Origin: Tetragonia tetragonoides
Taxonomy: Eukaryota > Streptophyta > Magnoliopsida > Caryophyllales > Aizoaceae
Assembly (NCBI GenBank): GCA_038025085.1
Contig: CM076141.1
Coordinates: 11,720,001 to 11,784,000, forward strand
Direction: 5' to 3'
DNA: 64,000 nt
Part shown: positions 1 through 11,301 of the stretch, in pieces
Position numbering within the stretch: the stretch's first letter is position 1
Layout of the letters: every line of letters starts with the position of its first letter
Program-made: the position numbers and the translations under genes
The notes under the pieces: model-generated
Seen by the model: only the letters and a program-made list of their open reading frames with translations
The model's database searches: none
Told to the model about the DNA's origin: nothing

Positions 1-312
1 TAAGAGTCGGAACACCTATGGCATGGGTGATATCAAAGTTCAGGGAGCCGGATGACCCTCCTGGGGCACCGAGGGTTCTCTGGGATCATGGTACACCTCC
101 CCGAGAAGTTTGGGCAAAAATGACACCCGGACCCCGGGAAGCCGAAAATGAACGCTATAATCCACGTTTTTTGAGCTTCCGGGAGGTCTCGAAACGAAGG
201 TGGATATTTTCGCACCACATTGCACAGGACATCCATAGGGGACATGGGAGGCCCCTGGGGTAGGTTATCGGGTCCTTGGTAGGCTTGAAGGGCCTCTTAT
301 TGGACATTAGAG
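1..312. repeat. GC-rich sequence of unknown nature, probable repeat edge
   Basis: The first 300 bases are clearly richer in G and C than the AT-rich sequence that follows. They contain short phrases such as cacccggaccccgggaag and a purine-rich stretch. An 81-codon open frame (18-263) exists, but I recognise no domain in it and overlapping frames are open on both strands, so I do not call a gene. The composition shift and the repeat copies next door suggest the end of a repeated element entering from outside the window. Its class cannot be told from this piece. Confidence 0.35.
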
Positions 313-508
313 GCTAATCCACGGTTTTGGGGTAACGAGCATCGCTCCCTACTACCCCATGCCGCAAAAGCTTCCGTGAAGCACTCTCTACTATTATAGT
401 GATGTTTTATAATTTCTTCCAATTTTATTGAAGTGATTTCTAATTTTTTTTGATATTTTTTTTTTGTTTTTCAGCGTACTTTTTAAATAAAAATTAAATT
501 AAATAGCT
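313..508. repeat. Direct repeat, copy A
   Basis: This stretch is repeated, diverged, about 470 bp downstream (781-827 continuing at 1406-1556). Shared landmarks in the same order are acggtttt.ggggta.cgagcat, ctctctactattata, a T-rich tract, ttcagc, and aaattaaattaaatag. The two copies are in the same orientation. They could be two units of a long-period tandem repeat or parts of a degraded transposon. No coding potential is visible. Confidence 0.6.
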
Positions 509-780
509 ACAATCTGTGAAAAAAAATAAAAAATGTTTTTCTGTAACTTAATAATATAATTGAAAAGTTTGAGGTAGAACTTTTGGAAAATAATTCTCCA
601 AACTCTCAAAACCCCAGCTCGAAAGTTACGCATCGGGCATGTCTACTCTTATTATTAGAACCACTAAACCTCATAAGACTTTTTATTGGGTAGTTGAATG
701 AGAGAGGGCTTGTGAGCGAAGGAAGGCAAGCGACGCAACACTAAGCGCCTACCATTATGAAAGTTATGCATGGGGCATGT

Positions 781-1556
781 CTACTCTACGGTTTTCGGGT
801 ACCGAGCATGGCTCCGCACCACCTCGTTAGGGATGTAAATGGAGCAGATTCGGATCGGGTGGAGCATCATCCGCTCCATCCGCGAAATCCATCTGATCAA
901 TCCGCTCAATCCGTCATCCGCAAACCATCCAATCCATATCCATTCCGTCCGTCATCCGCGGATTAGTGGATGGATCGGGTGCTTAACGGTTTATGGACTA
1001 AAAACAATAAATAGACCCAACTATAATAAAACTGTTAGTAGTCAAACAAAACTTCAACTCATATACAATTGTTTTACCTTGTAACAATAAAAATAACACA
1101 ATTTAGTTTATATAATAAAAATACAAATTAGAAAACAAGTAAAATTAAACTAAGATGTAAATATAACATAGGTTTGATTATCTTTTTTAAATAATTCTTT
1201 TACACTTTTATATCTAAACGGGTAACGAATGGATTTGCGGATCGGGTTAGCGGATGAGAAATCTCATCCATCATCCGCTTCATCCGCCATCCGGTCATCC
1301 GTCATCCACTCCATCATCCATTTAATCGGGTTTTAATCCATATATTCGGTTCGGATGGAGTGAGTATCCGCGAATCATGAATCCATTTACATCCCTACAC
1401 CTCGTGCCACCAAACCTACCCCACACCCTCTCTACTATTATAATGAGGTCTCATAATTTTCCCCAATTTTTTGAAGCGTTTTCTAATTTTATTTTTTTTT
1501 TTATATTTTTTCTATTCTTCAGCATAACTTTTTAATTAAAAATTAAATTAAATAGT
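781..1556. repeat. Direct repeat, copy B, split by a hAT MITE
   Basis: Second copy of the repeat at 313-508. The match runs to base 827, stops at the hAT-type insertion, and resumes at 1406 with ctctctactattata, the T-rich tract, ttcagc and aaattaaattaaatag. The uninterrupted copy A therefore shows what the target looked like before insertion. A shorter second match (gcat.gggcatgtctactct, near 632 and 771) suggests the duplicated unit extends further left. Confidence 0.6.
828..1397. mobile_element. hAT-type non-autonomous element (MITE), 570 bp
   Basis: The element starts with tagggatgtaaatgga and ends with tccatttacatcccta, an inverted repeat of 16 bases. It is flanked on both sides by the identical 8-bp sequence cacctcgt (820-827 and 1398-1405). 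Eight-base target duplications are typical of hAT transposons. The interior holds many short atccg/ggat motifs near both ends (subterminal repeats) and an AT-rich centre. It has no transposase frame, so it would depend on an autonomous hAT elsewhere. It splits repeat copy B. Confidence 0.9.
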
Positions 1557-1907
1557 TTTAAACATTCAAGTTGGCATAACTATTTAGAGAAAACAATGTA
1601 AAGCAATATATGGTACTAAGCGTAGTGAAGTTGGAGGGGCCGGTAATATTGCAAAGAAGGGAGGTGTAGATACCGAATGCGTATTAGCAATCGTAAAGAG
1701 AAATACGATGAAACTTACCAAATGGGATTAGTTGTATACGATGCCGGAAGATGGTGGACGATGGCGATGAAATTCAGATACGAACGTTGAACATATGAAA
1801 ATGTAGGAGATAAATTGATGGTGTGTACGTTGTTCTATCATCTATTCATCATAGAGGAATTATCTCTTGTTTTTGGCTCATCAATATGTGAGAGAATTTA
1901 GCTACTA

Positions 1908-2170
1908 TTCCCTCTGTTTCGGAAAAACGCTAACATTTACTTTTTCACGGTTTCCAATGCACTACTTTGACCGTAAATGTTTGTATATAAATGAATTTAA
2001 AAAATGTAAAAAAATATAATTTTCTAAAAGTACTACTGTATTTAAGATGAATCTAACAATTGTATTTTTACATTGCAAAACCTTATATTTTTTCATAAAT
2101 CAGTGGTCAAAGTTTGTAAACTTTGACTTTCAAAAAGTAAATGTTATGGTTTTTTCTAAAACGGAGGGAA
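1908..2170. mobile_element. Stowaway-like (Tc1/mariner) MITE, 263 bp
   Basis: The left end begins ttccctctgtttcgg and the right end finishes acggagggaa, forming a long imperfect inverted repeat of about 40 bases that includes aacatttactttttc near both ends. A TA dinucleotide flanks each side (1906-1907 and 2171-2172), as expected for Tc1/mariner insertion. The terminal sequence is close to the plant Stowaway consensus (CTCCCTCCGT). No open frame inside. Confidence 0.88.
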
Positions 2171-2172
2171 TA

Positions 2173-5100
2173 CTCAATTTCTTGGATTTGTAACGTCTGA
2201 CAACTTGTGAGAATAAAGGGAAGGGGATGAAGGACTGAAGGAGTCATTAAACTCCATTATGTATTTGTAATGTCTGATTGTTGCTACTTTCTCTCTTTTT
2301 TTTCCTTTTGTTTTTTACTGGCCATATGTCACATGACACACCATAAGTAAATTGACACGTCATTCAGCAATTCAGCGGCTGATGTGGCGAGCTCTAGTTT
2401 AACCATTGCGTTTTAATCTGATTATATAGATTTGAAGAACTCACTCATGAGACAATCTCATGTATGAGGTATTATTTTTGTATGTGAATGCATTAGTACT
2501 TTTCATGTATGATAGTATTACTATTTTGTTTATAGGTTTTACCTCATATGAGTTTTTGTTCAGAAAATATCTCAAGGGCAGAGCAAAAACAACACAACAG
2601 AGAAACGTTTGACGAAAATGAGGCACATTTTAATTCGGAAAATCTGAATTTGAATATTTACAAAAATTACGTTCTTTAATAAATTTTCCTAAGAAATAGA
2701 AATACTGAGGGAAAAATAAAGAAACGAAAAAACAGAATTTGGTATACGGGCCGGGTTTGGGATACTAACATAATAACCAACCCAATTTGCGGCCAAATCT
2801 TTGTATTAGCTAGTTTATCCCTTTCTTGTCATATGCCTAAGCCCTAATGTATGGACGTAGTCACAGAGGTTGAACTAACTTTGACACTCAGCCTACTTAG
2901 CAGGTTTATTAGGTATTTTAAGAAACTAATAAAAGCGTTTGCAGATTTTTAACATCAATTAACAACTACACACAATTATTTCATCTAACACATGAAGATG
3001 ACACAATGTGGGGGGTGGGGTGCAAAAAGAAATAAAAACAAAAAAGCTCATAATGCTTTGGTACCTGTTGAGACTTTACCGGCTGAGCTAAGTGATAGTA
3101 CTCCATGTATTTAATTTTTTTTTTCATTTGGTTAAAACGAATCTTGTTAGCAAGACCCACGAATTATGGATAAAGTGCTTTCAACATGTAATTTCTCCAT
3201 TCATAAAAACCGAACCTTTGACTATAAGGGATGCGAGTGACAACTTTAAACATGATTATTTTTCAGATTGTAAATAAGCCATAAAGACAGTGGATAAACC
3301 TTCAACTTCATGATTACAGGACAATACTCCTAATTACTCGAACATATTTTGGTTGTTTACATAATCCTTGCGTAATGTTGGCTGATTTCCACAGTTCTAA
3401 TGGATAGAGACATAAAATAGTCAAAGGTAAATGGAAAAAAGAGAGAGAATAATTTAAGGACTTGAAACCACATCTTAAGATCTAGAGGAGTAAAACAAGC
3501 CATAATTTGGGTGGAAAAAACAGCACATCTCCTGGACACTAGCTTTGTTCTTACTTCTAATCTTCATGTTTTATTAATGGCGTGAGAACATTATACATTT
3601 AGGCATAGGTGGGGGTTAATTAAGATACCATAAGAGATAAAATTAGTCAACAAAACCTTCAATTTCCTCATATGGCGTGTGCACTAATTTGCTAGTGTAA
3701 TAAGGCCAAATTTCCAAATGCACCATTTTGACTATCTATCGTTACACTTGGCGACAAATAATACATCTAATTTCAAGGTGGAAATACCACTAGTCTACTA
3801 AACTAAAATAACCGCACCAAAAATAAAGTAAAACAAACTATTATGTGATAAGATCACTCATCTCCCCAAAGTTGAGTTGGTAATGAACTCATTTATGCAT
3901 ATATGGACTATGAATTGAAGGAAAGACGACTCTATTAATGTTGATTACACATCAGCAGTTAACACATTGCTCAATTTTATGTTGTTGATCTTCCATCATT
4001 GGTGTTGCTTGTTTATGGTGTTGATCCAGCATAGACTACTGTTTTTTGATACGAGAAATCTGCAGCTATTATTCTTTTTCTGCTAGTCGGTCACTTAAAG
4101 TTTTTGCATTGGTTATGTTAGATCCCTTTTGAATACGTACATTTGGAGGAAAAAATATAAATTTGTAAGAAAAAAAGGATAATATCGGTAAATATTAAGA
4201 CCGTAAGTTCACATTTGAATTTTCTCCAAACACATAAATTACCAGAATCTATATGCCTAAAATGAATCAAAAACAATTATGAAAAAGGGTTAAGTTTTGA
4301 TTACCATTCTTATGCTCACTTCAAAAGAAATCAAACGAGAATAGTTTGTCAAGTAGTGTTAGGCAAGTAACAAAGATTGATTGTTTTAGATTGAAGAAAC
4401 TATATTTATAGACAAACAAGATTGGTCTTTGCTTAGAATTGTGTGAAACCTAGAGATGTTAAGCAAACTTGAAGATATTCTAATTGAAGCACCTTAAATT
4501 AATCTATCATCATACAATTATACAAATAAATAAAAAAAATAATTCAAATTGGAAGCAAAAAAGGAAGAAAAACAGAGTATAATGATGATTATGATGATCA
4601 TAATAATAATAATAGGGACATAAAGTATAGAGGACAAATGGGATGGAAACGCATTGAATACACATGCGGTGCTTCACCTGTCAGTGACAATTGAGGCCCC
4701 ATTTCATGTAATTGCATTTGCATTCTCTCTTCTTATTCTTTAAAAAACCATAAACTCACATTATTTTGAGCACATTACTCATAATATTGTGACAACCACA
4801 ATACTGAACCTCTGTTTTGTAGCATCTAATATGTGGCTCAAAGTTTGCCCTGACTCATATCCAGTACTGTATTTGATTAAAAAGAAACTTGCTATATTAC
4901 AAATCCGAAGTACACGACATGGATGCGTAAGTCTCAAATTTATGATATTAATGAAAGTTGCGCACTTTTTTGAATGTTTGATTTCACGATTACGCCAAAT
5001 AACAATATATCTTCTGAATAATTACAAACATGTTTTCCCTTTAATTTTTAAAGTCGAATCACATCATATGTTTTCTAATATCAAAAAAAAAAAGAAACCC

Positions 5101-5700
5101 ATAAAAAAGTATAATCCATTGAAATGACATTGTTTACGAGTTGAAATATCTATCTTTTCTCAAGTAGTCAAATTCAAATGCTTTTTTTTTTCTTTTATTT
5201 TCATAAGAATACATACATAAACAAATATCTAACTCATGTCCATATGTGATCGATGTAATTAATTTGACACCAAACTAGAGTTAGTTACTCTAATTTTAGT
5301 AGCAATCAAGGGAAAACTTTAGTTACAAAACTCCTACATTTATGTTTTTGATCTACATTCATGACTAAATTAGGAGATACTCGCATCCAAATTAGTACTT
5401 GTTTAGCTTTTGTAATTGCACTGCACAAGGTATGAACTTGGGATAATGATGAGATAGCACAAAAGATTCTTTTGCATGGCTAACATGAAAACGTGCTTAA
5501 CCAAATACTTCCAATAGCATACACCCCCAAAATTAAAATTCTTTAAAAATAATAAATAAATAATTTATTTTTTTTGATCTAATAAATTAATTTAATTGGT
5601 TAATGAGAGAAAAAAATAAAAACAGATTAACCGAAAGATCCGGTAATTAGAGCAGGCTGACAGCTTTTTCAGATACCGGATAAGAAGCTCGTACCGTACT
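2173..5700. other. AT-rich intergenic spacer
   Basis: No gene is supported here. Short open frames (for example at 3092-3277 and 4789-5127) have no recognisable motif and lie in low-complexity AT-rich sequence. On the minus strand, position 2430 begins with TCTATATAAT after an A, followed inward by GCCACATCAG-like sequence. That resembles the 5' end of a plant Helitron, but no matching 3' end was found. Confidence 0.5.
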
Positions 5701-5704
5701 ATTT

Positions 5705-6134
5705 TTCGACACGTGTCCCCCTTCCCACATGCTGTACGGTGCTATTAATTTTCTTCCAACAAAAGAAAAAGAAATCCGCAATTAACGACGTGGATTGTAT
5801 GTGGGCCCCAGAAAGCACGTGACTCGCCGGCACAGTGTTGAGTGGTGCCACGTGGGAGAGAGAAAATTAACTTGAAAAACGAAAGTCCTGGAGTTCAGTT
5901 AGTGGCAGTTAGGGTAAAAAATTTAGGTTTGTTATTTGGTGGTTAAATATGCCAAAAGTCCAAAACAAACCCAAACTCTTTTTATTTTTCCTTTTTTTAT
6001 AAGTAGGGTTGAAAAAAGGTGAATATTAGGCTTCGCCCCATCTATAAAAGGGCGCATTTTCTTGAGCTCCTAACCAAAACTGAAAATATTTCTATTTTCT
6101 TAGGAGGGAGAAAATACTCAAAGTAGGAGCAACA
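5705..6134 (+). promoter_or_regulatory. Pectate lyase promoter and leader with three G-boxes
   Basis: A TATA box (TATAAAA, 6043-6049) sits about 90 bases before the pectate lyase ATG. Upstream are three CACGTG G-box cores at 5710-5715, 5816-5821 and 5849-5854; the first lies in the palindrome gacacgtgtc. G-boxes are binding sites for plant bZIP and bHLH factors acting in light, abscisic-acid and growth responses, so such control of this gene is plausible but inferred. The start codon context is acaATGg. Confidence 0.65.
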
Positions 6135-9100
6135 ATGGCGGAAAATTATTCCAGAGGATTTTCTCTGTTGCTCACATTATTAATTTCGGTGCTTTTTATT
6201 AGCTCTGTTAATGGCAGATTACAGAGAGATGATGAGCTTTTAAACTCAAGGTATTATATTTTCTATTTAATTTTACCTTCATTGCTTCGAACTCGAAATG
6301 CTTCGAAATTGATTTGTTTTTTTCGATTGAAATTTCCATTGATGGAGCTTTTGTGTAATTTGTACAGAATTGAAGAGCAAGTGAAAAGCATCATGAACTC
6401 ATCAATGGCGGACAGGTTAGTTCATGAGTTAGTTCATTAGTTACTTACTTCATTAACTCGATTGCCATTCAGCACATTCCTTTGAATTTTTAAGTTTACG
6501 CAAAAATGTTCATTTGTTTTTGTTTGCTCTGTTCTTCTGCCTTTTCTTTACTCTACTTTCCGAAATTACCCTCCAAAATTGAAGTTTAAGCAACATAATA
6601 ATGAAGGTCCATTTTGTAATTTCGGATTTGTAGCCATGAAACTACCACGTCAAAAGAGTTGTTGTGGTTTACTATGTTGAGTAGAGTATATATATATATA
6701 GTGAATTTGGTACTCAAAATTTGTTAGGAGCATTACCAATAGCATTTATTTATATGGGATTCAATTCCGGTAGATCTAACTCTTTTTTCTTCCAAAAGAA
6801 TACTTATTTTCTCTTGCCTAGATTTATGAATTCAATAATGCACCAAAAACTTTTTGTAACTACATTACCTAACATTTAATGCCATCGAAATGAGTATGAT
6901 TGCTAATGGTAGGAACTTTGTGCACAAAGCACAATGCTTGAACTACTCAGGTTACTTGTACTACGAAAACAAGTTCGTGTTTGACTCTTGAGACTCATAT
7001 GAGTGACTTTCATTGTGAAAATAAAGCAACAAAAAGTAACCATGGAAGTTTACTCACTTTGTAAACAAATATTTACCGCGAACTTTTTCAATAGGCATGT
7101 CCCAATATAGAAATTTCATTTTCTTACTTTGATGTTACAGTAACATTGTAATTATAAGTTTTTTATTGGATCACTGAAATATTTCGATTGTAGGGTCAAA
7201 GAAGCTGAATTGCGAAACCAAGAAGCTGCCGTTGAGAAACCAGAAGAGGTTGTCTCCATGGTCGAAAGGTAAACTCCTATACATTTTCGATATAGAGACA
7301 CAAAGATCACATTTGTCCAAAAATAATTATCTCTCTTAAATTATAGTGTACTCTATTTGAGATCGTTGATGTGACAATTGATTCTCAATCTTCCCCTTGA
7401 GAATGATGGTGCCCTGCGTTTGAATGTACTAACATGTGCAACCATTGCAATCTAAACCCTTACCCTTCCCTCTCAAATAGGGAGAAGAGAGAATAAAGAG
7501 TGCACTTGTTTGGAGGGGTTTATTGGTTATACACTTTAATGCTCTCACCACCAAAAATCCCACCCACCACAATCTCTTAAATTCTTTTCCCCGCCATCTC
7601 CGCTATAATAGTAACACGTCAAACTAGTGAAACTTTCACTACTGATTTTATAATTTTATTGAAACCATTTTTTTTTAAATTTTATAAATTTTATAAGGGT
7701 AATGTTATTACCAGATCAACAATTATTATTGCCATCATTATAAAAAAGAGCTAGCTCTTTCAAATTTTCATATACGGCATAAAATCGACAGTAGTGTCCT
7801 TTGTGGTTTGACAATAAAAATGCCTTTTTATAATAAGATTTTGTGAAATTCAACATGTCATTTTCTTCCTGTTTTGTGGCACAATTGACGGTAGAGTCAA
7901 AAAAAGAGAGTGGGAAACTCACTAAACTTACATTGACTCAACAGCCAATAGAATTCTGTTAAACTGATCTTTCAATTATTTATTAAGTGCCTATAAAGAA
8001 AAGTCCTCAAATAGATATTGGTCCCAGTATCAGTGTGCTTAAATCCTGCTTGTCGGGTCATCTTCAGGCCCTCTTCTGCTTTTAAATATCTCTTACTAAT
8101 TATACATGATTTCTTGATTAATTATGTACTAAGACTAATGATAACAATTGTATAATATTAATTAAGACCTTTGTTTTTCTGGGATTGTGAAGAAAAGTCA
8201 GGTTTCAGGCCCTCCCATGTTCTAACTTTTAAGTTTTTAACCCCTTCTGCTACATTTTCATGCTTACCCACATGCCTCTGGCACGAGATCCGCGCCTCAC
8301 GCATTTAATTTCCTTGTTTCTTTTGTTGTTCATTTTGATGTTATGCATTTCTCATATCCTCTATCTTGATTGCATGAAAAAAATACGAACACGGACATCA
8401 GTACTACACATAGGAAACATAATGCCTCATTGTGTCGTGTCCTGTTTTTAGTGTCGTATTGTTGTGTCCTGGTATCGATATCGTATTATATTTAAGTATC
8501 AAGACACACAACGCAATACATATCTAAGGTGTCCATGATTTATTATCTAAGCTTTCTAATACTAGTATGCATGTATTTCCAATTATAGGGACCTGTCTTT
8601 TGTGGGTCACTTAACAATAACATTTGGTTCAAAGAAAAAGACTGTCCTTGCATATTTGCATGTTATAATAAATCTCTTCTCTTCCAAATTTCCAATCTGT
8701 ATTTGCAAACACTTCCAAGTCACATGACTGGAAGCTTTTCAGTGATTTAGTCATGTGTTGGCACTTGGCAAGACCAAAGATCACCCAATCAGAATTCAAA
8801 GGGAAAGCTCCCTTTAACTAATTACATAGTTTAGAATTTTAGATTTATTCTATATCTTTGCATGTCAGAGGTCCTATAAAATATAACTTCCCATTACCTT
8901 AAACCTTTATATCCCCACGTCATTATTTTATTATCAGAAAATCTTATGCCGACAGATGTCATAGTCAAGCATAAAATATCTAGTATAGTATTATATGGAT
9001 TCCTATCTCTAGACAGAAGCCCTGTAATCCGAGTCATCGACTTAAAATTTGAGGTGCCTATAAACTAACGTGGGAAATAGTTACTGAGATTGATGGGGTA

Positions 9101-11301
9101 GATATCTCGGGTGTGAACCAATAAACAATAAATAGGGACCCCAAACTTTATCCTTTCAAATTAGAAAGGCCTCAATTTGACCAATTCAATAATGCAGAAG
9201 CAGAGGAAATACAGTAGTTCATAAATTAACCCTTTTTGTTCTCTTCTCTTAACCAACCTGTCAACATGCATATGCACCCCACCAAGTTCAATCAGTATGG
9301 TCTCTAGGTTCAGGCAACCACAATCCATCCACAAGGGCACATTTCATTTCAAAGTTCTCATATCATATATTTGTGTTTTCACCTCTGGACAATCCTGTAG
9401 ATCAAAACTGACAGGCATTCTGGTTGATTCAATGTGGCCACCATGACCACATTTAATGAGTAGCCTCCATTTGCTGATACTACTATCATAGAATTAGTTA
9501 GTCACACCGACAGCACATGACATAAGTTTGTGCCATTGTTTTTCCTTTTTTCCCCCCTGTATTATTAATGTCATATTGCATTTACTTCCCTAACAACAAG
9601 AACAAGTATGTATACATTATGTAGTGATAAATTTCCCCTACCCACTGCTTTTTTTCATATGATATGGTCCGCAGTTCATCTGTTCTGTATGACCAAACCC
9701 TGCACATGATGACACATGACATGATTTGCTCGTGACGTAGGCTCCCTAAATCTTAATGTGTCTCCATTGTCATTCACTCGCACCTTCCTTTTATACGAGC
9801 AAAAAAAAAAAAAACCTTAATGAACGATGATTTTAAGAAACAATTTAAAAGTGATTTGGCTAATGACGACGTGTCTGAAAAACTTTCAGGAGCATAAGCA
9901 ACAGTACAGAGAGGAGAAACCTAGGCTATTTCACATGTGGGTCAGGCAACCCAATTGACGACTGCTGGAGATGTGATCCTAACTGGCACACAAACCGCAA
10001 GCGCCTTGCTGACTGTGCCATTGGGTTTGGGCGCAACGCAGTTGGTGGTCGTGATGGCAGGTACTACGTGGTCACTGACCCTAGTGATCATGACGCGGTG
10101 AACCCTAAGCCAGGGACACTCCGTCATGCTGTCCTACAGGAAGAGCCACTTTGGATCATTTTCAAAAGGGATATGGTTATTACTCTGAAAGAGGAACTAA
10201 TCATGAACAGTTTCAAGACCATTGATGGCAGAGGAGTAAATGTCCACATTGCCAATGGTGCTTGCATAGTAATCCAGTACATTACAAATGTGATCATCCA
10301 TGGGATTAATATCCATGACTGTAAACCGACCGGGAACGCCTTGGTGAGAAGTTCACCTTCTCATTATGGGTTTAGGGCTATGGCTGATGGTGATGGAATA
10401 TCCATCTCTGGTTCAAGTCACATTTGGATTGACCACAATTCTATGGCAAACTGTGCTGATGGGCTCATTGATGCTGTGTTAGCCTCCACAGCCATTACCA
10501 TTTCTAACAATTACTTCACTCACCACAATGAGGTATATATTAATCACATCCCTTACATGCAGTTTTTTTTCCCTTTTTCCCCAAAAAGCCAAAACTAATC
10601 AAATTATTGGGCTTCTCCTTTCCCCTTATGATTTGAAAATAGGTGATGTTGCTTGGTCACAGTGACTCATACACAAAGGATAAGATAATGCAAGTAACCA
10701 TTGCTTACAACCACTTTGGTGAAGGTCTAATGCAGAGGATGCCAAGGTAGCAAAAACTGTAATTTTCCCTTCTTTTTTTTGTTGGATTTTGGTTTGGATT
10801 TGGTTCACTAATTAGAAGCAAAATTGATTCAAAATCCAGGTGTAGACATGGGCATTTCCATGTTGTGAACAATGACTACACCCATTGGGAAATGTATGCC
10901 ATTGGAGGCAGTGCAGATCCTACCATTAACAGCCAGGGAAATAGATACCTTGCCCCTGCCAATCGTTTCGCCAAAGAGGTAGTAGTAGTTACAAATCAGA
11001 AGGAAATTTGAGAATCATTTTATGGAAAAGAAAGAAAGAAAGCAAGTTCTCTTACATAAAAAATGTGTGCATTTTACAGGTGACAAAAAGGGTAGACACA
11101 AATGAGGGACATTGGAAGAACTGGAACTGGAGATCAGAAGGTGATCTAATGCTGAACGGCGCCTTTTTCACTGCATCAGGTGCTGGAGCAGGCGCTAGCT
11201 ACGCTAGGGCCTCCAGCTTGGCGGCCAAGCCATCAAGCCTGGTGGGCACCTTAACTTCTGATGCAGGTGTTCTCAGTTGTCGTCGTGGCCAACGATGTTA
11301 G
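6135..11301 (+). CDS. Pectate lyase, polysaccharide lyase family 1 (PLL)
   Basis: Seven exons with GT-AG borders give an uninterrupted 448-aa protein: 6135-6250, 6368-6415, 7194-7268, 9890-10532, 10643-10746, 10840-10978 and 11080-11301. Phases agree at each junction. The enzyme cleaves de-esterified pectin (polygalacturonate) by beta-elimination in the cell wall and needs calcium. Visible features: a secretion signal at residues 1-27 (hydrophobic core [15 protein letters not shown]); a short plant-specific N-terminal region with conserved cysteines ([15 protein letters not shown]); then the parallel beta-helix domain. WIDHNS, the calcium-region motif CADGLID, and the catalytic RMPRCRHG (arginine of the RxPxxR motif) are present, so the enzyme looks active. 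Length is usual for land-plant members. Intron 3 is 2.6 kb. The next gene, TMKL1, lies on the opposite strand, tail to tail. Splice sites were assigned by eye. Confidence 0.93.
7269..9889 (+). other. Large intron 3 of the pectate lyase gene (2.6 kb)
   Basis: This intron is far longer than the gene's other introns. It is AT-rich and contains stretches resembling degraded non-autonomous elements, such as gtgtcgtgtcctg near 8440 and acacggacatc near 8390. I could not find complete inverted termini or target duplications. No exon-like open frame consistent with pectate lyase occurs in it. Confidence 0.55.

Noticed and set aside
4789..5127. 112-codon open frame upstream of pectate lyase
   Set aside because: It lies in AT-rich spacer, has a biased tail of lysines from an A-run, no recognisable motif, and no splice or promoter context.
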